DNA of 64,000 bases from Pteria penguin (lineage: Eukaryota > Mollusca > Bivalvia > Pterioida > Pteriidae): positions 2,852,001-2,916,000 of the forward strand of contig CM068588.1 of the NCBI GenBank assembly GCA_035048485.1. Direction: 5' to 3'. Positions within the stretch are counted from its first letter, which is position 1. Every line of letters starts with the position of its first letter. Shown piece by piece: positions 23,022-35,700 of this stretch. Position numbers and translations under genes: made by a program. The notes beneath the pieces are model-generated. The model was not told the DNA's origin. It saw only the letters and a program-made list of their open reading frames with translations, and did not search any database.

Positions 23022-24388
23022 AATAACGATAACAGAAATATAGAACAACTTTCATTGTCTTTAATGGATCCCATGTTACCAATATTCTTCAGTATTGGAT
23101 GTTTACTAAGACTGGTCAGGTTCGCTTTTAAAGACCAATGATAATTTTTAGAAAATTGGTTTTTATTGAGGCCCTGATGAGAGACATAGACTCTTTTGAT
23201 TACTTTATGTCATTGGACTGAACAGTTCAGCCTAAAGCTGCAGACATGTAGCTGTCAGCATGTTGGGAACTCAGCAAATTTATAGTAAAAGTTGTATTCT
23301 TTTTGCTATACACGTGTAAAAAATTGTCAGAAACCATACTGAAGTTAGACTGGTAAAGAATTGATCCTTCTTTTGAGTTATATTTTTAGAAATGTTCAAT
23401 CAATAAGTAAGTCTACGTCCATAACTCAAGTCACTTGAGGGAGCACTAATTGTTAAATAAAGTTAATGCCTCTTCAGGGAGCATTAATTATTATGCATTG
23501 AGTCATGTGTCTTGTTTGTCTTGTAGAATAATTGGAGTTTGTTGTTGATAACGTTGGTGAAATGTCTTTGGCTCTTAGTCACCTTCGTTGGAGAATCATA
23601 ACGACCATAACTTTGCTGTATTACACTGATTTGACATTTAACACGATATTGCACATCGCACAGTATGATGTTAATGCCATAATAAGCAAAGAGTGAAGAA
23701 CACGAGTCTAACACCTCTGTGTTAGACAGACAAATCAATGAAAACGAACAGCTTTCTGCCTTTACAAACCTTGATTTCATTACACTCTAGCTTTTGACTT
23801 AAAGGGAGATATATGATCCCAGTAGACACAAAACAATGTGTTTTGCATTTGATGCCGTTGATGAATATTTATAGGTCTCGTTAGATGTTCCTATTGATTT
23901 GGTAAAAAATAAATGGATTTGTTTGTCCCTTGGAACGGATTGTGCCACACAAAATCAATGAGTAATCTACAATGGCCAGAAAAGGAATACCGGCCGAGGA
24001 TTCATCATTTACCAGGTCAGAGGCTCTTTGGTCTTTTTAGTGAATAATTGTTAGAAGGTGAGCTGAACGTGATGTCATTCTGGAAATATCATGGCTACAG
24101 ATGAAATTATTATATTATAATTCTTATCATTTATTTTGTGTCTTTAGCATTCCTCTAGATTTGTGAATTCATTTTACGCTTATGCTAAGTGGGAATCTTT
24201 TGTCCTCTTTTGATGTGAAAGAGTTTTCATATAACATTCAGTTCTTCCTGTAGACAATGATGATGCTGATGATGAAGATGATGATGATGATAGATTTATA
24301 ATACATTTAGTGTACATGATGTGTTTCGGTACAAAACTCCCACCCTGAATGCTGATAAATTGATGTGTAACGGATGTTATATAGTCAA
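23022..24388. other. No recognisable gene
   Basis: AT-rich. The 98-codon minus frame at 23484-23780 has no recognisable features. A GATGATGAAG-type trinucleotide patch lies at 24256-24292. Confidence 0.5.
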
Positions 24389-24561
24389 GGATTTCAATAA
24401 GAGCCGGTATCTGGTGAAATCCCGCCACTTCAAATGACAGAAATTGTTGGTTCAAATTTCTTATGATCTCGAATTCACTACTTACATTTGCACATACAGT
24501 GAACAGAATGATATGCCTTGAATTTCTAAATCTCCTCCTCGAATAATTCTTATTGAAAACC
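24389..24561 (+). repeat. Dispersed 173-bp repeat, copy 2
   Basis: Partner of 20367-20539, same orientation and same length. The 175-codon minus frame at 24180-24707 runs through this repeat and the GAT-rich patch, so it is not supported as a gene. Confidence 0.75.
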
Positions 24562-25919
24562 TTACATAGTGCCTTCAATATTCTGCATTCAGCCAGCAGG
24601 TACAGATAACTGAATAACTTTATCAAATTACTGACATTTAATTGTATGGAATGAATGGAATTTAATGAAATTAACTTAAGAACTGATATATATATAAGTA
24701 TAAGCATTCAAACCTGTTTTATGTAACCACCAAAGGAAAGGTAGAAAAATGGCCTCATATGGCAGGTGAGCTTTTAATACAGGTTGATTTTGTGTAGAAA
24801 AAAGGTGGTACATGTATAAGGAACAGAGGAAGGTGGTTGTTACAGATGTGATTGATTAATACAGGTGTTCTTTGAAGGAGGTATACCTGATTAGATAGTT
24901 CTCATTGAGTCTAAAGTTATTGGAGTTACCTCACATAGTCAGCCGTATTTGGGGGAAAACAGCAGATTTTTATTTATACCCATTAATTCATAATATAAAT
25001 TTTACCAATGTCAAGACTTTTGTTTGGAGAGGGTTTTCATAATTTTGCACCAAAATTAAGAGTTTCAATTTATCTTAATATTTATTGGTTTGTAAGCAAT
25101 TTATATTTTCAAAAATGATTTTAAAGAAATTCAGTCTGTATTTTTGTTGATTGAAGCACAAAACTTCACATTTTGACCCACAAAATGGCTGACAATGGGA
25201 GATAACTCGTGTGAATTTTTCCTCAGTATAAGGTATCTTTTGCCAGAGATCTGTAGTTATTATAAGAGTCATGAAACAATTATTCCGAGGAAAGACAATA
25301 AAAAGCACTACCCCCACAGAACAATATATCAAAAATCCTCCACCCTCCTTTCACAATCTGCTTATGCATACTTTACATGTGTTTAGAACATCATGACATG
25401 ATGAGTGCATCCATCATTTTATCTGAACTTTGGTATTTCATGTTATATTGGCATTTTCATAATACATCAAAGATTCATTGTTGCTTGGGGAATTTAATTG
25501 CCTTGTATGAAAGCTTTACATTATCAAGTATGAGTTGCTGAGACAATGGTTTAAATACATATTTGAGAACACTTTGATTGGGTATTACAGTCCAATCTGC
25601 TTTAAACTTAAAGAGCACTTGCGATAAGCAATCACCTGTCTTTAAAAGAAAACCTTTTTCTGTTATTTTTTTTTGATTTTACTAAAATTTTCAATACAAA
25701 ATCAACTTGTATTTAGTGACCACCAGCCTCAAGTGACCACTTCTCCACCCTTTCTTTGGTAGTTGCATAAAGCAGGTTTGAGCATACTTTTCAATGCATG
25801 ATTGACATTTTACATAATGTCCAGGAATTCATGCTTAATGAATGAGGTTCTGTTTGAAGGATAAGAAGATATGAATGCATATATGACTTGATGATATGCA
25901 ATAAAACAGTATGTTTTAT
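24562..25919. other. No recognisable gene
   Basis: AT-rich sequence with only short frames. I see no repeat or signal I can name. Confidence 0.5.
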
Positions 25920-26087
25920 TCTTCAAATCAGCTCCATTATAAGGACCTTTCCCAATGGAAATTTCATTGATTTTTCCCGAAATTGTCTAAATTTTTCCCA
26001 AACATTGATGTTTTAGCATTATGCAGATGGGACAAAAAATATCTCCAAATGGAAAGGTACAGGCACCTTTGAAAAAAAAAATCACTG
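25920..26087 (+). repeat. Dispersed repeat, full copy
   Basis: Shares TTATAAGGACC, CCTTCCCAAT-like, TTTTAGCATTATGCA and GGTACAGGCACCTTTGAAAA with 40470-40593. Both copies end in the same A-run followed by ATCACTG. This copy has about 45 bp in the middle that the other lacks. The ends carry loosely inverted AAGG...ACCTTTCC and GGAAAGGT...CACCTT motifs, so it may be a diverged MITE. Confidence 0.8.
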
Positions 26088-26921
26088 TAAAATAGTTGTT
26101 TAGAAGTGTACTGGTAGAACAGATTTTTACATAATTGAGCCAAAGGCACTTGAAGTTAGTAGAGAGGATTTATTGTCTGTTGTTTGTCTGACATCAGTAA
26201 GCTCTTGATATATTTAACCTCTCATAACCTGTTGTTATTATTCTAGTGTTATCAGGTATGCTGTAGATGTCCATTGATAAAGCTGATCACATATTCTGGC
26301 GGAAAAGTGATGCGGTATAAGGACAAAGGTTCATGAGATTATCCTGTCTCAGTGTGAGATAAATCTAGCTCGCCTGCAAAGCATAGTGATTCAAGGGCCT
26401 CTTGTGAATTTTAAAGTTTTAATGTAACACCTAGCTCACAATCGATTCTGGATAGACTTGTATTATTTGACTCCTATAATTGATACACATGTTGCCATTA
26501 CTGGAGCAGATATTTGTATAGTTAGTATTTATAAGGGGGAAATGTCAGCAAACATTAGTTGTGTTCTACGCCGCACTCTACAGTAAACAATGAGGCTTTG
26601 ACATCACACGTATGGATATTTTTAATGGTTTATGTACACAAATGATCAAGCTCCCTGAAGGACCATTTGTAAATCGAATATATAGCTATTCTGCCGTAAG
26701 TATACAAGTTGCTTTACACGATCGACGTAAGCATTAAGCAGAGACTTAATGTGGATACTTCGCTTCTGTCCCTGGACGGTTTGGCAGAATGCTAAAGTCA
26801 TGCCATATATTCCGTTTAACAATGATGGAGTACGTAGGCATTTTTTGGTCACGACTGCGGATGAAAAGGGTTGTCATGTCTTTGTTTGGATCTCCTTTTG
26901 TCAGAGATGTGTTCGCAGAAT
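26088..26921. other. No recognisable gene
   Basis: AT-rich sequence. Short frames at 26646-26852 (-) and 26749-26973 (+) overlap each other and the SINE fragment downstream. Confidence 0.5.
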
Positions 26922-27051
26922 GTACGTAAAAGATCCCTCACTGCTTCGGGTGGGGTCTGTTGCAAAGGTATAAATTTTTGTGCAATGCATCAGGCAGATA
27001 CCGTCACCTATAATCGTTGAGTGACGTAAAACAATATTCAATCAACCAAAT
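26922..27051 (+). mobile_element. SINE-A, 5'-truncated copy
   Basis: Carries only the 3' half of the element: TACGTAAAAGATCCCTCACT, GCTTCGGGTGGGGTC, GCATCAGGCAGATACCGTCA, then GTGACGTAAAACAATATTCA and an ATCAACC tail. No clear target duplication. Confidence 0.85.
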
Positions 27052-27399
27052 GAAAAGTCCCCGGGGTTTATGATATGCTAAAAGAGTAATTGTTGAGAGT
27101 GAGTAAATTTACCATGCTTATAAGGAATGTTCTAGTTGATGGCAGTAATAATGAAGTATAACGATCTATGTATGAATATACTTATAAAAGAAGAAGAAGA
27201 AGATAATGCTGCCCGTTGTAGTGGGAAGTTTTTGCTGCTATGATGATCTGATTGAACTTTTCCCGATGAGACATAAAAATGGAAAATAGACCGACTTATG
27301 TCTTAAAAAAGAACGAAAGGCGCGAATTTTGCGGCCACTGATACTATCTACTGTGGAAATGGCTGGATTATTAACCAATAAAATGATGGTATTAGTAGA

Positions 27400-27570
27400 C
27401 AGGGGCAGGCTTGGTGTAGTGGTTAAGTGCTTGGCTTGCGGCGCCGACGATCCGGGTTCGATCCCGGATTGCGCCACTATGTTTAAGAGGTTGGTTACCA
27501 CCTGCTTCCATGTCGCGATATAACTGAAAAATTGTTGACAGCGACGTAAAACACTAATCAACTAACTAAC
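27400..27570 (+). mobile_element. SINE-B, intact copy with 13-bp TSD
   Basis: A tRNA-derived element of 171 bp. The head has an A-box match TGGTGTAGTGG and a B-box match GGTTCGATCCC, followed by an unrelated body (ATGTTTAAGAGGTTGG, CTGCTTCCATGTCGCGATAT) and a 3' end GCGACGTAAAACACTAATCA with ACTA/ACTAACTAACT. TGGTATTAGTAGA flanks both ends (27387-27399 and 27571-27583). Pol III transcription from the internal A and B boxes would be expected for an active copy. The open frames at 27238-27561 and 27329-27523 are translations of it. Confidence 0.93.
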
Positions 27571-27789
27571 TGGTATTAGTAGAGTGTTAATTAGTTATAT
27601 AGCTTTTGTATGGCTATACATATAAAACATGAAACCCGACAGCGCTCGGTGACAAATTAACAGGTTAAGCGTTCGAACCCAATACAGCTTACTCGCAATT
27701 TTATCCTATGATGTCAAAGAATCAGCGCATGGTGTGAATGTTCCCCCTTTGCAGGAGTACAGCACCGAGTATGCAGTTGGTCTACAACT

Positions 27790-27960
27790 ATGCGCGGATC
27801 CAGAGGGGTGAACAGGGGTCCGGACCCACCCTGAGATTCAACTAAAATGACTTTTCTTAATTTTCAATGTGAAATATGTGATTTAAAAAAAACACCATGG
27901 TCGGACCACCTCTCGAAAAATTCGACCCCCTCTCGACAAAACTTTTGGATCTGGCCCTGA
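27790..27960 (+). mobile_element. Repeat with GCGCGGATCCAG terminus
   Basis: Starts TGCGCGGATCCAGAGGGG and ends TTTTGGATCTGGCCCTG; the two ends are imperfect inverted repeats (GGATCCAG against TGGATCTGGCC). It shares its start with the minus-strand element at 13876-13981. Interior non-coding; the two overlapping 93- and 104-codon frames are not supported. Confidence 0.5.
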
Positions 27961-29120
27961 CAACATTTACACCTTTAATGAAATCAGTCGATATAAAGCT
28001 TGATATTGATATTGCAGTACAGTGTTGTCTTAGGGATATATCGGTCAGCCCATTCAGCCCATGTTTCATTGACAGTGTTCGTACAGGGATGTGGTATTTA
28101 GTCGATAATTTAAATGGATCGAGCAAGTTTTCATACATGTGTGTACATACACTATTAAGTCAAGAAGGAACAGAGGCGGCAAAAGGCGAAAATGGCCTAA
28201 CAAAGTATTAAGTGAATTTATGTCGGACCTCCATGCTGTATACTTAAATGAACCAAAATGATTGTGTGATATAGGACTTTTAGGCAGAATTTGTTGTAAT
28301 ATTTCTTTTAAAGTATTATGATTTAAACAAAGTTAAAAAGGGGTAGTTTAGCACAAACAGAAATAATGAAACTTTCAGTTATAATCCGTATTATTTGTCG
28401 AAGATGCTGTTATGTAGATCTGTACATTACTTATAAACTATGAAATTTTACAAAGCTTCGGCGAAATTGTTCGTCATATATTTCTTGTGAAAGAGGTTGC
28501 AAATGAATGAAATATGTCATGTGTGATTATAAGAATCCATGTCCACTCGACCGAATCAATACACAGTCTCAAAATAAACAGAAATGTATTTATCCTATCG
28601 TCTGAAATTTCTACTTTCTTTCGCAGTTTTATCCCCCCCCCCCCCTGAAACATGACAGAAATAATTTGCAAACTCATGATAAGGGGCGAGCAGAATTTTA
28701 GTAATGATGTCGTCATAACAGGCACACGATGAATCTTGTAACCGTATTTCCTCATCTATAGCTATTTTTACTATACTGATTCATTGTGACGTAACTGCTC
28801 GTGCTTTGGGCTTGAAGACGATTAAAATCATACGGTACTATTTTAACATAAGGAGGTACCGTGTATCAGAGGTAGGCATTTGTTTCTTTCTGGTATAAAT
28901 ATGGTGTCTGGTGGCTTTCAGAAATTTTGTGGTTTTTGATTCTATTCCATCTTTTTGGAATCTGTTGTTTTTTCCCCATTTTCAGGTGTTTTCATCGTGA
29001 TTCTCTCTGCATAGGAGACTTCTGTTAGAAAAAAAATTGATACTGTCTATGTTTCTCATGTGCCCATGATGCACAAATGAGCGATTAAGGCCATTTTAAC
29101 GATCGTGTTTTGCTGGTGTA
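27961..29120. other. No recognisable gene
   Basis: AT-rich sequence with a C13 run at 28633-28645. Nothing codable is recognised. Confidence 0.5.
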
Positions 29121-29215
29121 GAATCAGTGAAGTGGCAAAACACAGAGCTTACGGTGCACGTGATTTGGGCCAGAATCGGTGAAGCACAGATTACGATGCA
29201 CGTGATCCGAGTTCT
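29121..29215. repeat. 52-bp tandem duplication
   Basis: GAATCAGTGAAG...CTTACGGTGCACGTGAT is followed by GAATCGGTGAAG...ATTACGATGCACGTGAT at a 52-bp offset. Each unit ends in the E-box-like GCACGTGAT. Confidence 0.7.
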
Positions 29216-29300
29216 GTCCCCTGATTGGGTCACTGGACTTCATAGGCGAATAACTTTCTGTTTCCACGTCGCGGTAAGATCTGAAATACGTATTCTGAAA
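29195..29300 (+). mobile_element. Degraded SINE-B copy
   Basis: GTGATCCGAGTTCTGTCCCC, TGATTGGGTCACT and TTTCTGTTTCCACGTCGCGG line up in order with the SINE-B blocks GATCCGGGTTCGATCCCGG, ATTGCGCCACT and CCTGCTTCCATGTCGCGAT. The match is patchy and the limits are approximate. Confidence 0.5.
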
Positions 29301-29346
29301 TTGATTGAAAACATCCAACAAACCGTGCAACTATGGGTGTTCTTGT

Positions 29347-29620
29347 TGATTGATTGACTATTGTTTTACGTCACTCCACGATTATTTCACGTATACGGTG
29401 ACGGCATCTGCCTGATGCATTGCATACAAATGTAGACCTTTGCAACGGACCCACCCTAAGCAGTGAGGGATCTTTTACGTGCCATGTCTACCGTGATACG
29501 GGACCTCGGTTTTTACTGTCTCATCTGAAAGACAGAACACCGGTGTGTCCAATGCGGGAGTCGAACCGGGGACCTCTCGATGACCAGCCGAGTACCTTAT
29601 CCACTAGGCCACACCGGCTT
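29347..29620 (-). mobile_element. SINE-A, full copy with 12-bp TSD
   Basis: Complete element in reverse: tail TGATTGATTGACTATTGTTT and TACGTCACTCCACGATTATT on the left, tRNA-like head ACTAGGCCACACCGGCTT on the right. GGGTGTTCTTGT flanks it on both sides (29335-29346 and 29621-29632). The 78-codon frame at 29420-29656 is its translation. Confidence 0.95.
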
Positions 29621-30533
29621 GGGTGTTCTTGTAAAGACAGAAGCTGCTACATGTAATATTTCCTGAAAAGGAAATGGGGTTGCAGTTTCATAACATACGG
29701 GGAGTTGCATATAAGTAGTTGATCATGTATGTATACATTTATAAAGGAGGGCCGAGAGGGACACAAGGTTGATGATCAGCTATATTGGAAGGAAAGAAAG
29801 TGTGAAAGGGTCGGAATTGTGGTGAATTTTGTTACATGAGAACCCGGCTAGAATGTATATACAGTGTATGCTATTGTGTACAATAGTCTGTCGAGTCGGG
29901 TTATTGGCAACGAAGAGCTGTCTCTTTAATCATTGTGTATCCGATGGAGATGATCTTGCCATCCACATTACATGATTAAGCTTCTTCCACCCTGTGCTTG
30001 CTTAACGATTTAGCCGACGCCGAGGATCAAGTAAAACAGCTCTCTTGCCATGCTAAGATGATTTAATTACCATTCTTGGACTTTTGATCTTTAAAACTAG
30101 CATAGAATGTTCTGGCTTAATTCAATAAAGCCGAGAACACATTCGACCACTGAATTATGGGTGTATGTAGTGAATGTACTACTTATAGATCTACACACTA
30201 CAAAAGTAACGAAATAACACTTCCTTCAGCACGTGATCTGGTTAACCCACGGCCGAAAGTAATAAAGATGATGAGTAATTCACCCCAATGTCTGTCACTG
30301 GTAGTTGACAAGCTTCCGTGCAAGGGCTGCATTTCCGCGACTTGGACCTTAGGAGGGGGTAATTAGTACGACGGTATCACGAAACTAGCTCAGGTGAATG
30401 CTGTAGTGGATTACATGAATTAGTTTTTCAGCCAGGCATTTCCATGGTTAGAGTTTGTCTAAGAATTTTTGGTTTTAAATCGACGTGAATAACATGTTTA
30501 TAGGATATTCCGTTCACTTTTGATATCGTGGCG

Positions 30534-30568
<35 letters not shown>

Positions 30569-31317
30569 GCCATTTGCTCACTTTTTAATAGAAATTAGTT
30601 TGAGATGACAATAGTATCAGGGCTTATGTTACACAAATATTCCGAACCGGTTCACAAGTGTCCGCACTGTAGGAATTTAACATTTCTAATTTTAGAGTAG
30701 ATATTCTGATAAGTCGCAAATATTTCTGAGCTAGTTTGGACTTATTGGGTCAGTTTTGACCTCTATTGTTAGACCTCTGAGCTGCAAGCGTCATCTTTAT
30801 TGATAAAAGCCTTGTTATTGAGTACTTTTGTATTTGTTTAAGATCTCGGGCACGTTGTGAGGAAGCATATTAAATCTCGTAAATCTCAAATTATATTGAG
30901 ATGATTTTATAGTTTGGAGAAATTTTTCAGTTTAAGCTAGAAATTGGATTAAATCAGAGCCATATGACTTTGCAGTGGTAGTTAAGGTTTCCTTAACAGG
31001 AACCAATAACATGCCTACAGTGCGCTCTATTTTCCTTTTTATACAGGTTTTATTAATATAATTATTATTCATTAATTTACATGCATACACTGTCCGACAC
31101 CTGTGATGTGCGGTACGCAGTAAAAGCATGTTGTACCATCCGGAAATGATATTGAGGAACGTTTTCATCTTCCTCGCCCACAAGATTTATAGTACTTAAC
31201 AACGTTCGCCTAAGTTATAAATCTTGACAAATACTCTAAACAAACGAGTTTCATATATATACTTTTTTGTGTATCAATATCTCGTTTGTGCTGAATATGT
31301 GATCGCCTGTTTTCAGG
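29621..31317. other. No recognisable gene; GA microsatellite
   Basis: Contains an (AG)n run at 30537-30565. Short frames at 30157-30366 (+) and 30932-31183 (-) have no recognisable features. Confidence 0.5.
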
Positions 31318-31377
31318 TAGTGACGCTAGTGGAACGAGGAGTTGATTTTCACCTGATCGAGTGACATCTTTCTGCAG

Positions 31378-31431
31378 ATACTGAAGCCGGAGACAATTAA
31401 TACCTGTACTTCCTGTTCCCTGGATAAACAG
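31378..31431 (+). other. Candidate 54-nt internal exon
   Basis: Preceded by the acceptor-like CATCTTTCTGCAG and followed by a good donor, AAACAG then GTAAAT. The 54 nt are divisible by three and open in one frame (18 codons, beginning ILKPETINTC), while the other two frames contain stops. A second acceptor-like TGTTTTCAG lies at 31316. The peptide resembles nothing I know, and such combinations arise by chance in 64 kb, so this is a weak candidate. It could also be a 5' UTR exon. Confidence 0.15.
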
Positions 31432-32620
31432 GTAAATCTACTTAAAGTCTAATAGAAGACGAAACGTCACACAATAGGATTTTCGAACAATGTAGTGTGT
31501 ATTGCTACAGTTGATTACCAGATTGGCATGTCGCATCAATGTCGTAACCGTTATCAGATTGGAGTTCAAATTAAAGTCGAGATCGTTAAATGGTAGTATG
31601 ATGAATATCGCAGGTACTCGTAAATAAATTTTTGTACCTTGAGATCACCCCTCATCAAGCATACGCAAGATCGTGATTACTGATTGACCGTTTTGACTCG
31701 TGCTAGTGCTTTTACACACACCATTCTTTTGTTCTTCAGTGGGACAGAAAAGCTGCCCAAGACAAATTTAGAACATTAGATTGGGTATGTGACTAAAATA
31801 CAAAACATGAACGGAATGTGTATTTGCGATCGCACGTATTTCTGTACTGAAAATTGAGGGATGGTCTAAAAGTAAGCAGATTTCTTTACGAGTACCAGTG
31901 GAGAGTATGCGAGTATTTGTTAGAAGAATGATAGGTGATAATTATATCCTCGGCTAATGAAGTTTGAAAAGAGGTACCTGTATACTGAACTCCTCTTGTC
32001 AGCCAATCCGTTGATTCTTCCATAAATTATAAGTAGATAAATTTGTCGGAATGATATCTCGAGCAAAGTCTGTGGTAAAAATGAGAACTGATATTTTCAG
32101 ATTTTTGACCTTTTGAGTATGTTCTTACTATTTTCGGTGGGTCGGATTGTTTTTTTTTTCTTCCAAGCTACGTTCTGGCCCTTTGATATATATTTCCGTT
32201 TTAGTGTAATTATCCCCTGGCCCATTTTGTTATTGCGGGTATGTAGAGGCGCAGTTCGTTAATGTCGTCCTCGGTTTTCCCGCATATTTAGTGGATACTT
32301 TAGATGAAATACTGAGTTTGTAACGAAGATTCATCAAACAGGTCTACTTATTGCTTATGCTCCTATTATGTCAGTTTTTGATTTTCGGTGTCCGAAGTCC
32401 GTGTCACATAAGAGGAAGCTCCGCTTCGCTTTGGCATTCTTATGCTGATTGAACCACTTTTGAGGTAGATAAACATTGATCAGAATGCATCTTTTCAATA
32501 TATGGGATCCATCCACGAGGAATTAGAAAGTCTAAGTGTGTGGTAGACCTGAACAATCATCACTTCTCCATGTTCACTAAGTAACAGTACAAAAAAGAAG
32601 ATAAACTACGTGTATTTGTA
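31432..32620. other. No recognisable gene
   Basis: AT-rich sequence without frames, repeats or RNA signals I can support. Confidence 0.5.
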
Positions 32621-32772
32621 GGGACAGGCTTGGTGTAGTGGTGACGACGACCCGGGTTCGATTCCTGGGTTGCGCCACTATGTTTAAGAGGTTGGTAACC
32701 TCCTGCTTCCATGTCGCGATATAGCTGAAAAATTGTTGAAAGCGACGTAAAACAGCGATCAACCAACCAACA
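32621..32772 (+). mobile_element. SINE-B copy with shortened head and 10-bp TSD
   Basis: Has the A-box TGGTGTAGTGG, then jumps to GACGACCCGGGTTCGATTCC, so about 20 bases between A and B boxes are deleted relative to the copy at 27400. The body and tail (GCGACGTAAAACAGCGATCA then ACCAACCAAC) are intact. TGTATTTGTA flanks it (32611-32620 and 32773-32782). The 149-codon minus frame over it is spurious. Confidence 0.92.
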
Positions 32773-35700
32773 TGTATTTGTATATCAAGGGGTTCAAGCC
32801 TTGACTCTGATGTTAAAATGTTTTGTACCTTAGTACTGTGATGAATCTTTTCCCTGTTGTTCAGTGGATGCACTTCATACTTTGATGTAAATTGATGATC
32901 AGTATGTGGTAGTGCCTCTTTTAGTTGATTTTGATCGATCTGGTTTTGCTTCAGTGGGTTTAGAAATGAATCCCAAAGCCGAAGTGAGATCCAGGGTAAT
33001 TCATTAAAGAAATAAAGTAAATACAATGTATTTCATTATTTTAGGTTACATAAGGAGAAACTGACAGAACAAACTCTGTAGTGCATTTGTTCATGCCCCG
33101 GGTATCCCAGATATACCGCTGATTTGACGTCATTATTGAGTTATCTGGCTCCACTCATCTGTTGTATTTTTCCCTCAGGTGGGACTCCTGGGGGCTGGCG
33201 TTACTTCAGTGTAATGTAATGATAAAATAGGCGTTAAGCTGTTGAAGTTTCAATGTTTTAACTGTCTCTTCGTATAAAAGTGAAATATTTTAAATGGCAT
33301 GATGATATGGATTATTTATCGCCGTTCTATAATAGAACTCCCTGGGACATGAACCTCTGGGAATTGTAGTTGCTGCATTAAAAAAAAATAATAATGAGGA
33401 AAATGTGAATTCAAAGTATTAATGTTTCATTGTTTTCATTTGCCTTTTCACTTTAGTTAAATACTGGATTTATAACGATGATGGGCATTGTTTACCACTG
33501 CTCTTTATAAAATGTAATTTTTCCGTAGTGGATATCCTAGGTTGGGACTTTCGTGGTATAAAAATGAAATTTTAAACGCATGGTGGTCAATTCCCGGAAT
33601 GATTAATGTTTCAGGTAGTATAGCTTCACTTTACCTCTAAATCCCAGTCGCCATATTGCGTGAAATAATTCTAATGTGGCTAATATCAAACTAATACATA
33701 CATGCGGTTTATTTGCTTTCGTGCGGACATGTGCTTGTTTCAACATTTCCTTCATAACTTCGTGTTTGTTTCGGCATATCCATCGTAACGGTTGACTTAG
33801 CGAAGGTATGGCGGTACACGCTGGATTTTCATTCAGTATGACTGATGATATAAACCTGGCCTAGTGAAGGACTTTGATCGTGTAAAGTTCGTCATTCAGC
33901 AAGGATTCGGTGACGTAATAGAAGCAGCTATAAGGGCGATGATGGTTCGGAGGTTTCATTCGCGTCTTGCTCATCGTTAAGTACATCAGCTTGATTCATT
34001 CATGATCAAACTCTCGTGACGTATCAAGTGCATCCTTGAAAATCAAAATCTCTCTCTCTCTCTCTCTCTTATTTGTATGCGGTGTCGGTGACCTCTCCAA
34101 TAATCACATTCTAACTAGACATTTGATATAGGTTCTTGATGACGACACATTGTTTATGCCAAAAATAGAATTTATTGTGATTATTGTGATAAAACCAGTA
34201 TCAGCAGGAAACCATTACTCAGTGCACGTGCTTCGGTAAATTGCACACGACAACATAGTATGCAACGCTGATGTAGGGTATTCCCCTCAGACGTGTGATT
34301 TATTAGAGTATACAGAAGATCAGATTGTTTTCAATAAAATTATAGAACACAAGACCTAATCATTTAATATACTATACTATATATAAAATGGAAATACGGT
34401 CGAATACATTTTACTGCTCCATCACCATTTATCATCGTCAGCCACATTCAGTGTTTTTGATTATATTGTCATTTCAACGTGACAAATCAATAGAGATTAA
34501 TATCATGTGTTGGTCATTCACTTCCTTGGTCATCGACCCTAAGCGAAGGTTTTATAGTTCAGACAATCTGTCTCTGTCTTGTTCGGTAATGTTGGGGTTG
34601 GACGCCTTAACGTAGGCTCTTTCGTCCCGTGGGAAGGATGTTGCTGCTCTAACTAATGGAGAAATACATGTTATATTGGAGACATGGGCCGCATACAGCT
34701 ACGTACATTGTATTTTGCAAATAAAATGTAAAATGTGGTACTAGGCGAACATGTTCCACATTTTAATCTGATGCCAAATATTCTTTCCATGGATAGCCCA
34801 CAAAACCCCATGACACGTTGCACTGGCAACAAACCTAAAGCTTTTTGATGTTTCTAATACAGCGCGCACAAAGTACACCGAGAAGACATCGCGTTTCATC
34901 TCGGGTAGGTTTACGGGGGGGGGGGGGGTTGGTTGCCGTATGGCGTATTAAAATATAGACAAGAGACCGTTACTTAGTCGGTCCTGCGTGCACTTGATTT
35001 GTGTTTGTGTATGGGGGATGGGATGGAGTTGAAATACATGAGTAAAACAAAAATTTACTTAACCACAGAGCATGAGTTATGCCAACGTCTACCTACGTAC
35101 AGGGATCCTCTTTCGCTGCCTGCTACCAGATTTTATAGACCTTTGGTCGTATCAGCTTCATTTCGTGTAACAACAGCCGCTAGATAAATAAGTGGTGGGA
35201 GTGAAATAGGATTGAATGATGTGTAGCTAGACGTAACGTAACGAAGGGGTCATCCGGATATGTACGATATAGGGTAGCCTTTATTGATAACAATAAAAAT
35301 CAAAGGTTTCCCCCACATGCTTATATGTTTTAGGATTTATCAGTGGTCTGTTGAAATGTAAGAAGTGAATATCGTACAGTTGAGTGTTAATTAGTGATTA
35401 AATGGAGGTGACTCATTAAGCGTAATATAATGAGAATTGCTTGGAGGTAGGGTCGGTAAAGGACGGAAGCATGTGTATTATGCAAGATTATGTGTAAACA
35501 AAGACTGCTGATTGATCTGTGAAGACATAATGCTGTAGGGATTTACATGTAAATCTAAGTTTACAGACACAAGGTTGGTGTATAGAATGTTATGCAGTAC
35601 GACTGTTCAGTTTTTCCGTGGCTAGGTAATTTCTAAGTCAGGTGTCGAATTAATATAAAGAGTCTAATATTTCAACTGTGCGAGTTATCTCGCTTTCTGT

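Noticed and set aside
24180..24707. 175-codon minus-strand gene
   Set aside because: It crosses a dispersed repeat and a GAT-rich patch that encodes poly-serine; no domain recognised.
32577..33026. 149-codon minus-strand gene
   Set aside because: Its C-terminal half is the antisense of a SINE-B insertion.
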